This document shows, one piece after another, positions 1-10,048 of a stretch of 64,000 nucleotides of DNA. Under the pieces are notes generated by a model that was not told the origin of the DNA, ran no database searches, and saw only the letters and a program-made list of their open reading frames with translations. A program made the position numbers and the translations under genes. The DNA is from Methanolacinia petrolearia DSM 11571 (GTDB taxonomy: Archaea > Halobacteriota > Methanomicrobia > Methanomicrobiales > Methanomicrobiaceae): the NCBI RefSeq assembly GCF_000147875.1, contig NC_014507.1:434001-498000 (forward strand), written 5' to 3'. The first letter of the stretch is position 1. Each line of letters opens with the position of its first letter.

Positions 1-576
1 CTGGCAGCTCCCGCATCCGGGCATCGCGGCCTTTTCAAGCTCTGTGAGCTCTTCGTCGCTCATCTTTCCTGCTGCAACCTTTCCCACACCCTCGAATATA
101 TCGGTAAGCGAGAGTTCGCATCCATGATGGTAGCCGGGGAGCATATTGCCTCCTGTAATGACAATTGCAGGAATATTGCATCTCACTGCAGCCATGAGCA
201 TTCCCGGAACTATCTTGTCGCAGGTGCATATGCACACGAGCCCGTCGAACCTGTGGGCCTGGATCATCAGTTCCACCGCGTCGGCAACGTTCTCTCTTGA
301 AGGAAGCGAGTAGGTCATTCCTTCGTGGCCCATCGCGATTCCGTCGCAGATGCCTATTGTATTGAACTCGAATGGGGTTCCGCCTCCTGCGGCAACTCCC
401 TCGCGGACACGCTCGCCGATCATTCGAAGATGCGTGTGCCCGGGAACTATCGAGTTCCACGAGTTCGCTATGCCTATGAAGGGTTTTTCCATCTCCCGAT
501 CAGATATCCCGAGGGCCCGGATCAGGGACCTGTTGGCAGCCCTTTCATAACCCGATTTCGCTTCGTCGCTCCGCAT
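1..576 (-). CDS. ilvD: Dihydroxy-acid dehydratase, N-terminal part (continues past left edge)
   Basis: IlvD removes water from 2,3-dihydroxy-isovalerate and 2,3-dihydroxy-3-methylvalerate in branched-chain amino acid synthesis; it is a cytoplasmic iron-sulfur enzyme. Reading leftwards from an ATG at 576 gives 192 residues without a stop up to the window edge. Family landmarks are PGHTHLRM (45-52), [13 protein letters not shown] (75-87), YSLPSREN (89-96), the cluster ligand Cys119 in CTCDK and Cys191 in PGCGSC. The roughly 350 C-terminal residues lie outside the window. Identification is by motif order; the start is the first ATG before the conserved block. Confidence 0.95.
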   Translation of the reverse strand, partial: MRSDEAKSGYERAANRSLIRALGISDREMEKPFIGIANSWNSIVPGHTHLRMIGERVREGVAAGGGTPFEFNTIGICDGIAMGHEGMTYSLPSRENVADAVELMIQAHRFDGLVCICTCDKIVPGMLMAAVRCNIPAIVITGGNMLPGYHHGCELSLTDIFEGVGKVAAGKMSDEELTELEKAAMPGCGSCQ

Positions 577-711
577 TGTAACCGATCATGATTGGATTGT
601 AAAATACAAATAAATTCTTGCAGGGGACGGAAAAAGGCCGATCTGGTGCACCCTTCAGGCACTTGCAATAATCTGATAATTATATGAGTTATCGGGTTCC
701 ACCTGATTTGT

Positions 712-1224
712 ATGTGTGGTGAAGAGGAGATCCGTGGATATATAGATCAGATAAAAAACGGAAATCTCCAGGAAAAAAGAGGTGCGGTCGACTCCCTTGC
801 CGGATGCGGTGAACCTGCCGCAGTCCTGTTATGCGAGTTCATCGAAGAATCCGGTGACAACGATTCGATGTGGTACGCCGCATCGGCACTTGCAAAGATC
901 GGGGTTGCCGCCATCGGACCGCTCTCGGATCTGCTTAAGAGAACCCCTTCAAGAGATGCAAAAAAGTATGCCGCTGCAGCTCTCGGTGCGATCGGCGAAC
1001 CTTCGATAGACATTCTTCTGGAGATGCTCTCCGGCGACGACAAGGTAGTCAGGGGCTATGCATCGCAGGCTCTTATCCGCGTAGGCGAACCTGCGGTTCA
1101 GCCGTTAAAGGATCTCATAGACAATTCCGACGGAGTTGTCGAAAGATGTGCGGTCCTGACCCTTCACAGGATGGGAACTGTCGAGCCGGAAGCGGTTGAA
1201 AATGTCCTTAGAAAAGATTTCTGA
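712..1224 (+). CDS. HEAT-repeat protein (PBS-lyase-like repeats)
   Basis: This 170-residue protein is built of about four HEAT-like helical repeats, each with the pattern A-x-x-A-L-x-x-I/V-G-x-x-A/S-I/V-x-x-L (for example around residues 61-75, 89-104 and 120-137). Such alpha-solenoids usually mediate protein contacts; no catalytic residues are visible. It opens with MCGEEEIRGYIDQIKNG, a helical cap. It stands alone, converges on thyA and ends before a T-rich tract. The partner is unknown. Confidence 0.85.
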   Translation: MCGEEEIRGYIDQIKNGNLQEKRGAVDSLAGCGEPAAVLLCEFIEESGDNDSMWYAASALAKIGVAAIGPLSDLLKRTPSRDAKKYAAAALGAIGEPSIDILLEMLSGDDKVVRGYASQALIRVGEPAVQPLKDLIDNSDGVVERCAVLTLHRMGTVEPEAVENVLRKDF

Positions 1225-1226
1225 AA

Positions 1227-1242
1227 TTTTTTTGGTTTTTTG
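1227..1242 (+). terminator. Poly-T terminator between convergent genes
   Basis: Two T runs (1227-1233 and 1236-1241) follow the HEAT gene stop. Archaeal RNA polymerase terminates at such tracts without needing a hairpin. The tract separates this gene from convergent thyA. Confidence 0.5.
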
Positions 1243-1267
1243 TTTGAAATATTGTTTTAGTTCCTGT

Positions 1268-2029
1268 TTAATCTTTGATGAGTTTTGAGGATTCGTAATG
1301 CTTCAGGTCTGCTTCCAGCCCGAGCCCTTTTACATATTTCATAAGCTCATCGTGATCCCGTTCGTGATACATATGAGCCGAGACCGAGGTATGCGAGTAC
1401 CATCCGACATCTGCTTTGAGACGGTCCGCGATCATCTTCTGGAGATGGACGAGGGCGTACATGTTCGCCCCGAGTGCGGAGAGCATGTCGTTCGACCTGA
1501 AATCCACGTGCATATTGAGTCTCCCGTCGCGGACGAAGCACTGGATTCTCTGGAGGCACGGCGGATTGTCCGATTGATCGTCTTTCGGGGGAAACCAGGT
1601 GATTGCTTCGGCACGGCGTGAATTGGGCTCGGCTTTGAGTTTCTCTATCAGGTATTCCACCTGGTCGATCCCTTTCCCGTCGCCGTCTCCCCTGAACTCC
1701 GAATCCCCCACCGGATAATCGAAGAGCCGGTCGTGATACGTATATACGAACTCGTTCTCGGTCCCGTTCAGGAGATCGTTTACGTACTGCCTCATCGCCC
1801 CTTCGCCGAACATATTGAAAGGGCTAATCATGTAGTCCTCGAACGGATTTTTAACGTGAATATTCAGCGGCTCGGGAAGTTCTATAGTCTTTTCTCCGTC
1901 TTCTGTGACCAGATATTTCCCGTGCTTCAGGATGGTCTTGATAACCTCTTCATGTGCCTTGCCCAGTGAAAATGCACGTACGTTGAACACCTTAAAACCA
2001 TCTCCCTTTGATAAGAGTATTTTCGCCAA
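1268..2029 (-). CDS. thyA: Thymidylate synthase, methanogen type
   Basis: Makes dTMP from dUMP by reductive methylation; methanogens are thought to use tetrahydromethanopterin-linked one-carbon units. The 253-residue protein has the catalytic Cys158 in PPCLQRIQ, a downstream RSND motif (178-181) for the nucleotide and Asn/Tyr-rich substrate-site residues (GANMYALVHLQ, 187-197). The N-terminus differs from bacterial ThyA, as in the archaeal subfamily of about 220-250 residues. It ends one base before the DUF5714 gene region, so the two minus-strand genes are probably cotranscribed. Confidence 0.9.
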   Translation of the reverse strand: MAKILLSKGDGFKVFNVRAFSLGKAHEEVIKTILKHGKYLVTEDGEKTIELPEPLNIHVKNPFEDYMISPFNMFGEGAMRQYVNDLLNGTENEFVYTYHDRLFDYPVGDSEFRGDGDGKGIDQVEYLIEKLKAEPNSRRAEAITWFPPKDDQSDNPPCLQRIQCFVRDGRLNMHVDFRSNDMLSALGANMYALVHLQKMIADRLKADVGWYSHTSVSAHMYHERDHDELMKYVKGLGLEADLKHYESSKLIKD

Positions 2030-2030
2030 C

Positions 2031-2765
2031 CTATTTCAGATTGTCTGATTGCCCGCACCAGAACGGGCATTCTTTCTTCCGGCATTCCCTGTTCAGTCCG
2101 GAAAATTCACAGCAGAACTCTTCCGTAACCGGCAGGGCGACTTTGAAGTTCTCTTCCAGGAACTTAACCGCCCCGATTATCGCGAGGTATGTATCCCGTT
2201 TACAGCACCTGGGCCCCCCTGCGTTGGCAATTGCCATTAAAGCCGTTGCCGTCATCCTGTTCGATAGCGACCAGGACTCTCCTGAAAGAGGGGTCGAGCC
2301 CGTGATCACGCTTATGAAGATCCCTGTTCCGATCGCTGCACCGCATGTTCCGTGCGTTCCGCAGAAACCGCCTTTGATATGCTCAGAACGACTGAGTGCC
2401 TTCTTCAGCGCTTTTTCCTTCTTTTCCTGCTCGTTTATTTCATTATAATACGCGGTGATGAGTACTGCCGGGACGAGGTAGTGGTGTTCGGGGCCGTGCA
2501 TGTGCATGCTTGGGTGGCGCATGAGCGTTATTGCAATTTTTATCGGGTCTTTGAGATCCGTATTCAGGCAGAACGCGGTTATCATTGCTTCCGCCTCCCT
2601 GCCGTGGCATTCGTCGCATATGAAATGGCCGTTTTCGCAGGCAACGTTTGTCCTGAATTTCTTACCGCAAAACGAGCACTCCATCTCCTTTTCGGTATCG
2701 CTGTAGACCAGTTCCCCGCCGCAGATGAGGCAACCGGTCTTCTCATCAGTCATTCTTTTCATCAC
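2031..2765 (-). CDS. DUF5714 family zinc-ribbon protein
   Basis: The 244-residue protein starts with two CxxC-type pairs (CLICGGEL and CSFCGKKF, residues about 12-36) and then HFICDECHG, a zinc-ribbon-like N-terminus. The core carries HPSMHMHGPEHHYLVPAV, GGFCGTHGTCGAAIGTG and GGPRCCKRDTYLAI, all conserved in DUF5714 proteins of methanogens and other anaerobes; the C-terminus ends in a further Cys-rich piece (CRKKECPFWCG). The many conserved Cys and His suggest metal or Fe-S binding, but no function is established. Start may be the ATG at 2765, 2762 or 2750. It abuts thyA downstream and is divergent from polC. Confidence 0.8.
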   Translation of the reverse strand: MMKRMTDEKTGCLICGGELVYSDTEKEMECSFCGKKFRTNVACENGHFICDECHGREAEAMITAFCLNTDLKDPIKIAITLMRHPSMHMHGPEHHYLVPAVLITAYYNEINEQEKKEKALKKALSRSEHIKGGFCGTHGTCGAAIGTGIFISVITGSTPLSGESWSLSNRMTATALMAIANAGGPRCCKRDTYLAIIGAVKFLEENFKVALPVTEEFCCEFSGLNRECRKKECPFWCGQSDNLK

Positions 2766-2848
2766 TCGTGTATACTGTTCTCTTCAGGATCGCCATAATG
2801 ATTGGCAATGCCAAATGGATTATAGCGATGCCGACAGAATAATAGATT

Positions 2849-5800
2849 ATGCAGACCTCGCCGGAGATGAATGCCTATTTTAAATCGCTTCAGACCGGGC
2901 TTGAAACCGCAATAAAGGTTGCAAAGCAGGCGCGTCTGAAGGGGATCGATCCGAGGACCAGTGTGGAGATCCCTATTGCAAACGATCTTGCCGACAGGGT
3001 CGAGGCACTGCTTGACATCAAAGGAGTAGCGGCGAGACTCCGTGAACTCGGCGAAACGATGTCCCGCGAGGAGGTCGCCCTGAAGATAGGCGACGATTTT
3101 ATTGCAAAGAAATTCGGCGAGCAGACAAGGGAAGATATCCTCGATCACGCGATAAGAACATCGATGGCTCTCCTGACCGAGGGTGTCGTTGCGGCCCCGA
3201 CCGAGGGTATAGGAAAGATCGGCGTCGGCAGGAACGACGACGGAACAGAATATTTAAAGATCTATTATGCCGGGCCTATCAGAAGTGCGGGCGGAACGGC
3301 CCAGGCTCTCTCTGTTCTCGTCGGGGATTATGTCCGGAAAGGTCTTGGGATGTCCGCGTTTATCCCGAGGGACGAGGAGGTCGAGAGGTATGTCGAGGAG
3401 ATTAAGAAATACAACAATATCATGAGCCTCCAGTACCTCCCGCCGGACGACGATCTCAGGTATATCGTCAGGAACTGTCCTGTCTGCGTCGACGGCGAGC
3501 CGACGGAGAAGGTCGAGGTCTCGGGTTTCAGGAACCTCGAACGCATTGAGACCAATGTCGTCAGGGGCGGTATGGCTCTCGTGGTTGCGGAGGGAATGGG
3601 GCTTAAGGCCCCGAAGATCCAGAAGGTCGTCCGCAAGGTCAGGATGGAGGGCTGGGAATGGCTCGACAAACTCGTATCGGGCGGTACTTCTTCTGCCGGC
3701 AAAGAGGGGGCAAAAGAGGAGAAGGACGAGGGATTCCACCTCAAGCCCAAGGACAAATATATCAAGGATCTTATCGGTGGAAGACCGGTCTTCTCCTACC
3801 CGATGAAAGCCGGCGGTTTCAGGCTGAGATACGGCCGTTCGAGAAATACCGGATTTGCGGCTGCAGGATTCAATCCTTCAACTCTCCATATACTCGGCGA
3901 CTTCCTTGCGGTCGGCACCCAGATGAAGGTCGAGCGTCCCGGGAAGGCGGCGGGAGTAGTCCCGGTCGATACTGTCGAAGGGCCGACCGTTCGTCTCACC
4001 AACGGGGACGTGATGAGGATCGACACGATAGAGGATGCGCTGAAGTACGGTCCGCAGGTCGAAAGAATCATCGATGTCGGCGAGATGCTCGTTTCATACG
4101 GTGAATTCCTCGAGAACAACCACAACCTCGTTCCGTCCGCATACTGCCACGAGTGGTGGATGCTCGAAGGCGGTGAAAGGCGGCCGGAGAACATGATGGA
4201 AGCGGTCGAGATGGCCGTGTCCGGTGCATATCTTCATCCGGATTATACATATATCTGGGACGATATCTCCGTTGAAGATGTAATCGCCCTTGCAGATGCA
4301 GTGTCTGCCGAAGGAGAGATCAAGGAAGGCGTCCTGTATCTCCCCGGCGATTTTTCGCTGAAGAGCACTCTTGAAATTCTCCTCCTTCCCCATAAAGTTC
4401 GTGAGGGAAAGATCGTTATCGAATCCCCGATCGTCTTTCTCGCATGCCTGGGCCTTACGATGAATCTCGAGAAGAGAGAAACCCGCGAACACCTTCCCGA
4501 ATGCAAAAACGGTCTTGAGGCGGCATCATGTCTCTCCGGATTTAAGATGCGCTCCAAGGCGGGTACGAGAATCGGCGGAAGGATGGGCCGCCCGGGAAAG
4601 TCCAAACCCCGTAAGATGAATCCTCCACCAAACGGACTCTTCCCTGTCGGCGACGAGGGCGGATCGAGGCGCTCTTTCCAGGAGGCCTCCAAGTCGAAGG
4701 AGAACAGGCAGGGGGGACTTATAACCGCCGAGATGGGTCTTCGCCGGTGCCCTTCGTGCAAAAAGATAACATACAAGAATATCTGCGAGTGCGGGACCCA
4801 TACCGAACCCGAGTATGTATGCCCTAAGTGCGGAAGGAACGTTGTAGGCGGGAAATGTCCTGTCTGCGGGATGGAGGGAGTTTGCAGCCAGCAGGTCCAG
4901 ATCGACGTAAAGGCTGAGTATGATTCCGCCCTGAAAAATGTCGGTATGATAAGGGATATGGAGCCCAAGCTGGTAAAAGGCGTAAAGGGTATGATGTCGA
5001 AGGAGAGGTGTGCCGAACCGCTGGAAAAGGCGGTATTACGTGCTGCAAACGAACTATACGTGTTCAAGGACGGAACCCTCCGCTACGATATGATCGACCT
5101 GCCGCTCACGCATTTCAAACCGAAGGAGATCGGGACTTCGGTTGAAAGGCTGATAGAACTTGGTTATCCTAAGGATGTCTACGGGAAACCTCTCGAATCC
5201 GAAGATCAGGTACTTGAGCTCAAATGCCAGGACATTCTTGTCTCCGAAGACTGCGGGGAATGGCTCCTGAAGGTTGCGATGTTTATCGACGAGATGCTCG
5301 GAAAGCTCTACGATCTTCCTCCCTACTATAATGCGGAGAAGAAAGAGGACATCGTCGGCCGCCTGCTCATGGGGCTTGCTCCGCATACGAGTGCCGGGGT
5401 TCTGGTGAGGCTTCTCGGTTTTTCGAAGGCATTTGTCGGATACGGCCACCCGTATTTCCACGCGGCAAAGAGGAGAAACTGCTTCCAGGGCGAGACCGAG
5501 ATCACGGTCTATGACAATGAGAAGTGGCAGACGCTTCCGATACGGAAGTTCGTACTCGAGAACTTCGATATCTCGAAGACCAACTTCGATCTCGTCGGGA
5601 CATACTATTCCGATCCATCAAAGACCTTCTGGGTCCATTCGCTCGATATCTCCGGTGCGGTCAGGATGAGGCGGGTCACTTCGGTATCAGTCCACAGGTC
5701 TCCGAAGACTCTAATCAGGTTCGAGACCTCGCGTGGAAGATCGGTAACCGTTACCCCCGAACACACGATGCTTGTCTGCGATCTTGCATACCAGCGGAGG

Positions 5801-6724
5801 GTTAAGGCCCTTGAGTTAAAGGAAGGAGATTTCGTCCCGATATTCGAGGGCACCTGCATGATAAACGACAGGATTGTCGGGCGCGACATCCTCGAGTCCG
5901 CCGAGGACTATGTGTTCTGCATGACCGTGGACCAGGATCACAATCTTCCTGCAAACGGTATTTTCACGGGGCAATGCGACGGCGACGAGGACTGCGTGAT
6001 GCTCCTTCTCGACGGCCTGATCAACTTCTCCAAGTGCTTCCTCCCCGAGACGAGGGGCGGATCGATGGACGCCCCGCTCGTCCTGACGAGCAGGATAGAT
6101 CCTTCCGAGGTTGACGGAGAGTGCCACAATGTGGATGCATGTCCGTCTTACCCGCTCGAACTCTATCTCGAAGCCCTGAAATATACGCATCCCAAGGATC
6201 TTGAAAAGAAGATCGACCATGTCGCCCTCCGGTTGGGGACACCGGGGCAGTATGAAGGGATCATGTTCACCCACGATACAACCGACATATCGGCGGGCCC
6301 GCTCATATCCTCTTATAATACATTAAAAACGATGACCGACAAACTCGAGGCCGAACTTGAACTTGGAAAGATCATACGAGCGGTCGATGCCGACGATGTC
6401 GCGGAGAGGGTGCTCAATACGCATTTCATACGCGATATTATGGGCAACCTTAATTCTTTTTCAAAACAGTCGATGCGCTGCACTAAGTGCAATGCGAAGT
6501 ACAGGAGGATGCCGCTTTCGGGGAAGTGCAGGTGCGGGAATAAGGTGATCCCGACCGTCCACGAGGGGTCGGTCAAGAAATACCTTGAGATGTCACAGAA
6601 GATGTGCGATGAATATAATGTATCCGAATATACGAGGCAGAGGGTGGAGGTACTCTCGATGGCAGTCCTTTCGACCTTCGGCGAACCGCCCGAGAAGCAG
6701 ATGGGTCTGGCGGATTTTATGTGA
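2849..6724 (+). CDS. polC: DNA polymerase II (family D) large subunit with a mini-intein
   Basis: DP2 is the catalytic subunit of the archaeal replicative polymerase PolD. The 1291-residue precursor contains a 165-residue intein at 878-1042, leaving about 1126 residues of extein, normal for the family. Visible landmarks are [25 protein letters not shown]-type N-terminal conservation, Cys pairs for zinc around residues 630-680 (CPSCKK, CPKCGR, CPVCGM), and the catalytic aspartates in CDGDEDC directly after the intein. A C-terminal zinc motif ([10 protein letters not shown]...CRCG) follows. The small subunit is not in this window. It is divergent from the DUF5714 gene with an 83-bp gap. Confidence 0.97.
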   Translation: MQTSPEMNAYFKSLQTGLETAIKVAKQARLKGIDPRTSVEIPIANDLADRVEALLDIKGVAARLRELGETMSREEVALKIGDDFIAKKFGEQTREDILDHAIRTSMALLTEGVVAAPTEGIGKIGVGRNDDGTEYLKIYYAGPIRSAGGTAQALSVLVGDYVRKGLGMSAFIPRDEEVERYVEEIKKYNNIMSLQYLPPDDDLRYIVRNCPVCVDGEPTEKVEVSGFRNLERIETNVVRGGMALVVAEGMGLKAPKIQKVVRKVRMEGWEWLDKLVSGGTSSAGKEGAKEEKDEGFHLKPKDKYIKDLIGGRPVFSYPMKAGGFRLRYGRSRNTGFAAAGFNPSTLHILGDFLAVGTQMKVERPGKAAGVVPVDTVEGPTVRLTNGDVMRIDTIEDALKYGPQVERIIDVGEMLVSYGEFLENNHNLVPSAYCHEWWMLEGGERRPENMMEAVEMAVSGAYLHPDYTYIWDDISVEDVIALADAVSAEGEIKEGVLYLPGDFSLKSTLEILLLPHKVREGKIVIESPIVFLACLGLTMNLEKRETREHLPECKNGLEAASCLSGFKMRSKAGTRIGGRMGRPGKSKPRKMNPPPNGLFPVGDEGGSRRSFQEASKSKENRQGGLITAEMGLRRCPSCKKITYKNICECGTHTEPEYVCPKCGRNVVGGKCPVCGMEGVCSQQVQIDVKAEYDSALKNVGMIRDMEPKLVKGVKGMMSKERCAEPLEKAVLRAANELYVFKDGTLRYDMIDLPLTHFKPKEIGTSVERLIELGYPKDVYGKPLESEDQVLELKCQDILVSEDCGEWLLKVAMFIDEMLGKLYDLPPYYNAEKKEDIVGRLLMGLAPHTSAGVLVRLLGFSKAFVGYGHPYFHAAKRRNCFQGETEITVYDNEKWQTLPIRKFVLENFDISKTNFDLVGTYYSDPSKTFWVHSLDISGAVRMRRVTSVSVHRSPKTLIRFETSRGRSVTVTPEHTMLVCDLAYQRRVKALELKEGDFVPIFEGTCMINDRIVGRDILESAEDYVFCMTVDQDHNLPANGIFTGQCDGDEDCVMLLLDGLINFSKCFLPETRGGSMDAPLVLTSRIDPSEVDGECHNVDACPSYPLELYLEALKYTHPKDLEKKIDHVALRLGTPGQYEGIMFTHDTTDISAGPLISSYNTLKTMTDKLEAELELGKIIRAVDADDVAERVLNTHFIRDIMGNLNSFSKQSMRCTKCNAKYRRMPLSGKCRCGNKVIPTVHEGSVKKYLEMSQKMCDEYNVSEYTRQRVEVLSMAVLSTFGEPPEKQMGLADFM
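5480..5974 (+). other. PolC mini-intein (165 residues)
   Basis: This in-frame insertion interrupts polC exactly before the catalytic CDGDED motif. It begins with Cys878 (block [11 protein letters not shown]), has a block B TPEH motif within [10 protein letters not shown], a block [16 protein letters not shown], and ends IFTGQ followed by Cys1043. The last intein residue is Gln rather than Asn and the penultimate one Gly rather than His. A C-terminal Gln is documented for other PolII inteins that still splice. There is no room for a homing endonuclease domain. Confidence 0.93.
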
Positions 6725-6999
6725 TTTTTATAACCCTCTTTCGTATACCGGGATAACTGGCTGGATGATGGGTTGGTGTGATTGGTATCTCCATTACTGT
6801 CGCATTGCCCTGTGGCACATTTCAGGTTAGGTTTCTCGTCACATCTTCCTGCCGGAAGGAGACCGGCAAATGTAGAATATACGGTCTGTTTATTAAATCT
6901 GACGCAAATAAATGCTATAATCTCTTTTCTGCTATATAGATTTATATTGCAGGGCTATACTGCTGCATTGATATGGTCCGGGGACGAAAATGAGTGTTT

Positions 7000-7638
7000 A
7001 TGGCAGGAGCAAAAGATTACGACGAGATCGCGTTAAAGTGTGTTCCATACCACGATGCTTTTTTCGGAACTGTTCTGGATTTCATCTTCCCGGAGGATAA
7101 GAAGATCCTTGAGCTTGCGTGCGGCACCGGAATCCTTACGGAGATGATCGCCGGAAAATGCCCGGGTGCAGATATTTCCTGTGTCGATTCGGACGGATCT
7201 ATGATCGAAAAAGCCGGTGAAAAACCTGCACTTTCCGGTGTCAGGTTCATTGAAGGTGATATGAGAGATTGTTCCGGGAGCGGTTATGATGCGGTCGTTA
7301 TTACACAGGCGATTTTTTTCATCGATGATTCCGACAGGAAGATTCTTGTTGCAAAGATCCGCGACATGCTTAAAGAGGGCGGCAGGTTCATCTCCGGCGA
7401 TATGTTCGTCCCGGGTACAGAATTTGAAAAGGAGTTATACAAAAAGAACTGGATTGACCTGATGCTCTCAAACGGACTCTCCCTTTCCGAAGCGGAGAAT
7501 ATGATCGCGCCTCTCGATGATTTTTGCGGGAAGAATACTATTGAATCCTTTTCCTCAGAGCTTAAGAAAGCGGGTTTTAGCAGGGTGATTGTTCCCTACA
7601 GGTCGGGATATTATGGGGTTGTTGTAGGCTACAAATAG
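7000..7638 (+). CDS. Class I SAM-dependent methyltransferase
   Basis: A 212-residue Rossmann-fold methyltransferase. The SAM loop is ILELACGTGILTEMI, followed by an acidic residue at the end of strand 2 (ISCVDSD) and FIEGDMRD; the MLKEGGRFISGDMF segment is the usual post-strand-5 region. The substrate is unknown. I prefer the ATG at 7000; an in-frame GTG lies at 6994. A TATA-like TATAGATTTATA lies about 50 bp upstream. It appears monocistronic. Confidence 0.85.
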   Translation: MAGAKDYDEIALKCVPYHDAFFGTVLDFIFPEDKKILELACGTGILTEMIAGKCPGADISCVDSDGSMIEKAGEKPALSGVRFIEGDMRDCSGSGYDAVVITQAIFFIDDSDRKILVAKIRDMLKEGGRFISGDMFVPGTEFEKELYKKNWIDLMLSNGLSLSEAENMIAPLDDFCGKNTIESFSSELKKAGFSRVIVPYRSGYYGVVVGYK

Positions 7639-7729
7639 GGATGATGTAAAAAATATTGCACCAATTGTAATGTTTATACTACATTGATTCCTATTTAAAT
7701 GAAAGAAATTTTTCAGTGTAAATCCGAGT

Positions 7730-9025
7730 ATGGCAGGAAAAAGAATCAGAAGGATAATCCCTGCGGCTGCAGGGGCTGCGGGTCTTGCAGTGCCGGCATG
7801 TGCGGCGGTATGCCCCAAGGGTATCGGAGACTGTCCTTATCCGGGGCGCTGCTTCCTTTATGTAGACTCCAACGGGGATTCCATCTGCGATTATACGCCC
7901 GGTGATACATCCCAGGTGGCAACCGATGCCGATCCTGTTACGGTAACAAACAGTTCAGCAACCGATTCAGGTAACAGGCACAGGGGAGGATCTGCGGCGG
8001 ATACCGTGCAGTCGACTGTATCGCCGTCAGGGGGGCCTGAATCCTCACCTGAATCGGGCCTGAATCCGCTTTTGCTTACTGCCGCAGGGCTGTTTGTTGC
8101 CGGTGTCCTGATCCTTTCAGCATATTTCATCCTGAGATATCTAAAGAGAGAAAACCCTTTGCTTTACAGCAGGTTATTCCTGTATGCCGGGATGGTTCCG
8201 CTTCTTCTTGCAATTCTCATAGTCCTTAACGATCCTGAGTCTTTTGGTATCAGCGGCACATTTGCCGATATGGCGGAGCGCTATTCGGGGATAGTGTATA
8301 TGTTCGGTGGAGCTCTTGTCATGGCCGGCCTTTGGCTCAAAAACGGTGTTTCGAGGGAGATGACAATCTCGGTTTTGATACTTACCATTGCGGCAGGCTT
8401 CCTCCTGGTGCTCCCGATAGCACCGGACGGTTTCTATTCGGTGGTTTCGGGCCTGACTACTCTCCAGTTCGCGGGGATCGGTTTTGTCGGGCTTGTCCTG
8501 CTGGTATGTATTTCGCTGATATTCGGGCGGGTCTTCTGTGCGCATATGTGCCCGGCGGGGGCGGTCCAGGAGCTCCTATCAAGACTACCGCTGCCGAAAC
8601 TGGAGATCCGTGACAGGCGTATTCCGAATGCCGTACGGCTGATTGTATTTATCGTTCTTATAGCTGGTGCGCTGTTTTCGATAAATACATTCGAATACAT
8701 CGGTGTTTCGCACTTCTTTGCGATGATATTTTCAGCTGCCGCAGTGGTGTTTGCAGTCATACTGGTTCTTTCGCTGTTTGTTTACAGGCCGTTCTGCACT
8801 TTCCTGTGCCCGTATGGCCTTGTGTTCTCGATGGCCTCCCGTTTCGGGAGATTCGGGCTTAAGAGGACCGAAGACTGCATCGACTGCGGGAAATGCGAGA
8901 GAGTTTGCCCGACGGTTGAAGCAGGGAGGGATGGCAGGAAAGCGGAGTGCTATCTCTGCGGAAGATGTATTGAGGTCTGTCCGAAAGATTCGGCAATAGT
9001 CTTCGGGAAGAGAAGCGAGCCTTAA
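7730..9025 (+). CDS. NapH/NosR-like 4Fe-4S membrane protein
   Basis: The 431-residue protein has an N-terminal hydrophobic segment (signal-like), a Cys-containing motif CPYPGRCFLYVDSNGDSICD and a Ser/Thr/Asp-rich linker, then about six membrane segments. Membrane-side Cys pairs GRVFCAHMCPAGA and FCTFLCPYG resemble the NapH/NosR 4Fe-4S_5 domain, and the C-terminus holds two ferredoxin motifs (CIDCGKCERVCP and CYLCGRCIEVCP). It should move electrons across or along the membrane; donor and acceptor are unknown. It is a single gene upstream of tRNA-Leu, with a TATA-like TTTATACTAC about 55 bp before the start. Confidence 0.85.
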   Translation: MAGKRIRRIIPAAAGAAGLAVPACAAVCPKGIGDCPYPGRCFLYVDSNGDSICDYTPGDTSQVATDADPVTVTNSSATDSGNRHRGGSAADTVQSTVSPSGGPESSPESGLNPLLLTAAGLFVAGVLILSAYFILRYLKRENPLLYSRLFLYAGMVPLLLAILIVLNDPESFGISGTFADMAERYSGIVYMFGGALVMAGLWLKNGVSREMTISVLILTIAAGFLLVLPIAPDGFYSVVSGLTTLQFAGIGFVGLVLLVCISLIFGRVFCAHMCPAGAVQELLSRLPLPKLEIRDRRIPNAVRLIVFIVLIAGALFSINTFEYIGVSHFFAMIFSAAAVVFAVILVLSLFVYRPFCTFLCPYGLVFSMASRFGRFGLKRTEDCIDCGKCERVCPTVEAGRDGRKAECYLCGRCIEVCPKDSAIVFGKRSEP

Positions 9026-9061
9026 ATTAGTGAAAGGATAAATAATGAAACTGCATTTTCT

Positions 9062-9143
9062 GCGAGGGTAGCCAAGTGGTCAACGGCGCTCGACTCAAGA
9101 TCGAGTCCTTAGTGGTTCGCGGGTTCGACTCCCTCCCCTCGCA
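9062..9143 (+). tRNA. tRNA-Leu (anticodon CAA)
   Basis: An 82-nt type II tRNA. Acceptor strands GCGAGGG and CCCTCGC pair fully, the D stem is GCC/GGC, and the anticodon arm CTCGA-CTCAAGA-TCGAG gives anticodon CAA. A long variable arm (TCCTTAGTGGTTC) and a TTCGACT loop follow. The T stem GCGGG/CCCTC contains one C-T mismatch. CCA is not encoded; a T-rich terminator (TTTTTATTTTTG) follows immediately. It decodes UUG. Confidence 0.95.
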
Positions 9144-9203
9144 TTTTTATTTTTGAGATTTCTTCACGATCACCGTAACAATGAGATTGGACTTCTCCAA
9201 AAA

Positions 9204-9617
9204 TCACTCGTTCCCTGATTTCTCTCCCTCGCCAGAAGAGTGTCTTGAGGGACAACAGGAACTCCGGCACTTCAGCGTGCATTTCTTTTCATGAAGGTTG
9301 TCCCTCTTCTCGGCCCATTTGACCAGGGGGATGATAACTTCGCAGAGTTCTTTTCCGTCGTCGGTCAGTGAATATTCGACGCGGGGAGGGATTTCGGGAA
9401 ATGACTCCCTCTCTACCAGACCTGTTCTCTGTAGCTCTTTTAAGAGGTCTGTCAGCGTTTTCGGGCTTATTCCGTCCAGTATATTCATAAGGTCGTTGAA
9501 TCGTAGTTTTTCGTGATGCCCGAGGATTGTGATGAGCAGAATGGCCCATTTTTTGGATATTGTGGTAATGATCCCTTCGAGCGGGCAGAGGCAGATCCTG
9601 TTACTATCGTGGTGCAT
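9204..9617 (-). CDS. HxlR family winged-helix regulator with Cys-rich tail
   Basis: The 137-residue protein has the HxlR signature: ICLCPLEGIITTISKKWAIL at the start, RFNDLMNILDGISPKTLTDLLKELQ as the recognition region and VEYSLTDDGKELCEVI as the wing. The C-terminal 30 residues are unusually Cys-rich (KKCTLKCRSSCC), and the N-terminus has CLCP, which suggests redox or metal sensing. ATG at 9617 is preferred; an in-frame GTG is at 9623. It is divergent, with an 87-bp gap, from a Cys/His-rich protein and an exporter, which it probably controls. Confidence 0.85.
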   Translation of the reverse strand: MHHDSNRICLCPLEGIITTISKKWAILLITILGHHEKLRFNDLMNILDGISPKTLTDLLKELQRTGLVERESFPEIPPRVEYSLTDDGKELCEVIIPLVKWAEKRDNLHEKKCTLKCRSSCCPSRHSSGEGEKSGNE

Positions 9618-9704
9618 AGTCACTTCATTACTATAAACTTAATAGAATTAATACTTTCCAAAATATTGTAATTATATACAAATGACAGGGAGGTGAAATA
9701 AGCG

Positions 9705-9908
9705 ATGTGTATGCCAATTCAGAATTCGCAATGTCATGGTCACGGGCATTGCATGGGTCCTGATCGCGGTCACGGACACCGTTCCTGCGATTGCATGCAG
9801 ATGCTCTCAGTTGAAGACGAGATCAAATCACTGGAGAATGCAAAGCAGCGGACGCAGGCCAGACTCGATATGATCGAGAAGAAGATCGGGGAACTCAGGA
9901 AAATATAA
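9705..9908 (+). CDS. Small Cys/His-rich protein with C-terminal coiled coil (DUF5320-like)
   Basis: The first 31 of 67 residues hold five Cys and six His (QCHGHGHC, RGHGHRSCDC), a likely metal-binding segment. The rest (SVEDEIKSLENAKQRTQARL onwards) is a charged coiled coil. The layout resembles small DUF5320 proteins of anaerobes, but the assignment is tentative. A strong ribosome-binding site GGGAGGTGA sits 8 nt before the ATG. It leads a plus-strand unit with a 24-codon ORF and an ABC-2 exporter. Confidence 0.8.
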   Translation: MCMPIQNSQCHGHGHCMGPDRGHGHRSCDCMQMLSVEDEIKSLENAKQRTQARLDMIEKKIGELRKI

Positions 9909-9973
9909 TTTACACGAAAAAAGGCTGATGCCCCGGACCTGTCCGGGTCTTCATTTGAGTGGGGACAGATAAC

Positions 9974-10048
9974 ATGGAGATTCATTTCAACAGAAACAGG
10001 ATAGTTCCCGTGATGCGGAACGGTTACGGGAGGGGTGATGTAGTGTGA
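9974..10048 (+). CDS. Possible 24-residue peptide coupled to the ABC ATPase
   Basis: ATG at 9974 opens MEIHFNRNRIVPVMRNGYGR and four more residues; its TGA overlaps the GTG start of the ATPase in the string GTGTGA. The overlap and the basic character suggest a translated, coupling mini-gene rather than chance. A GGGGAC stretch precedes it weakly. No family is recognised. It could equally be an untranslated spacer. Confidence 0.4.
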   Translation: MEIHFNRNRIVPVMRNGYGRGDVV

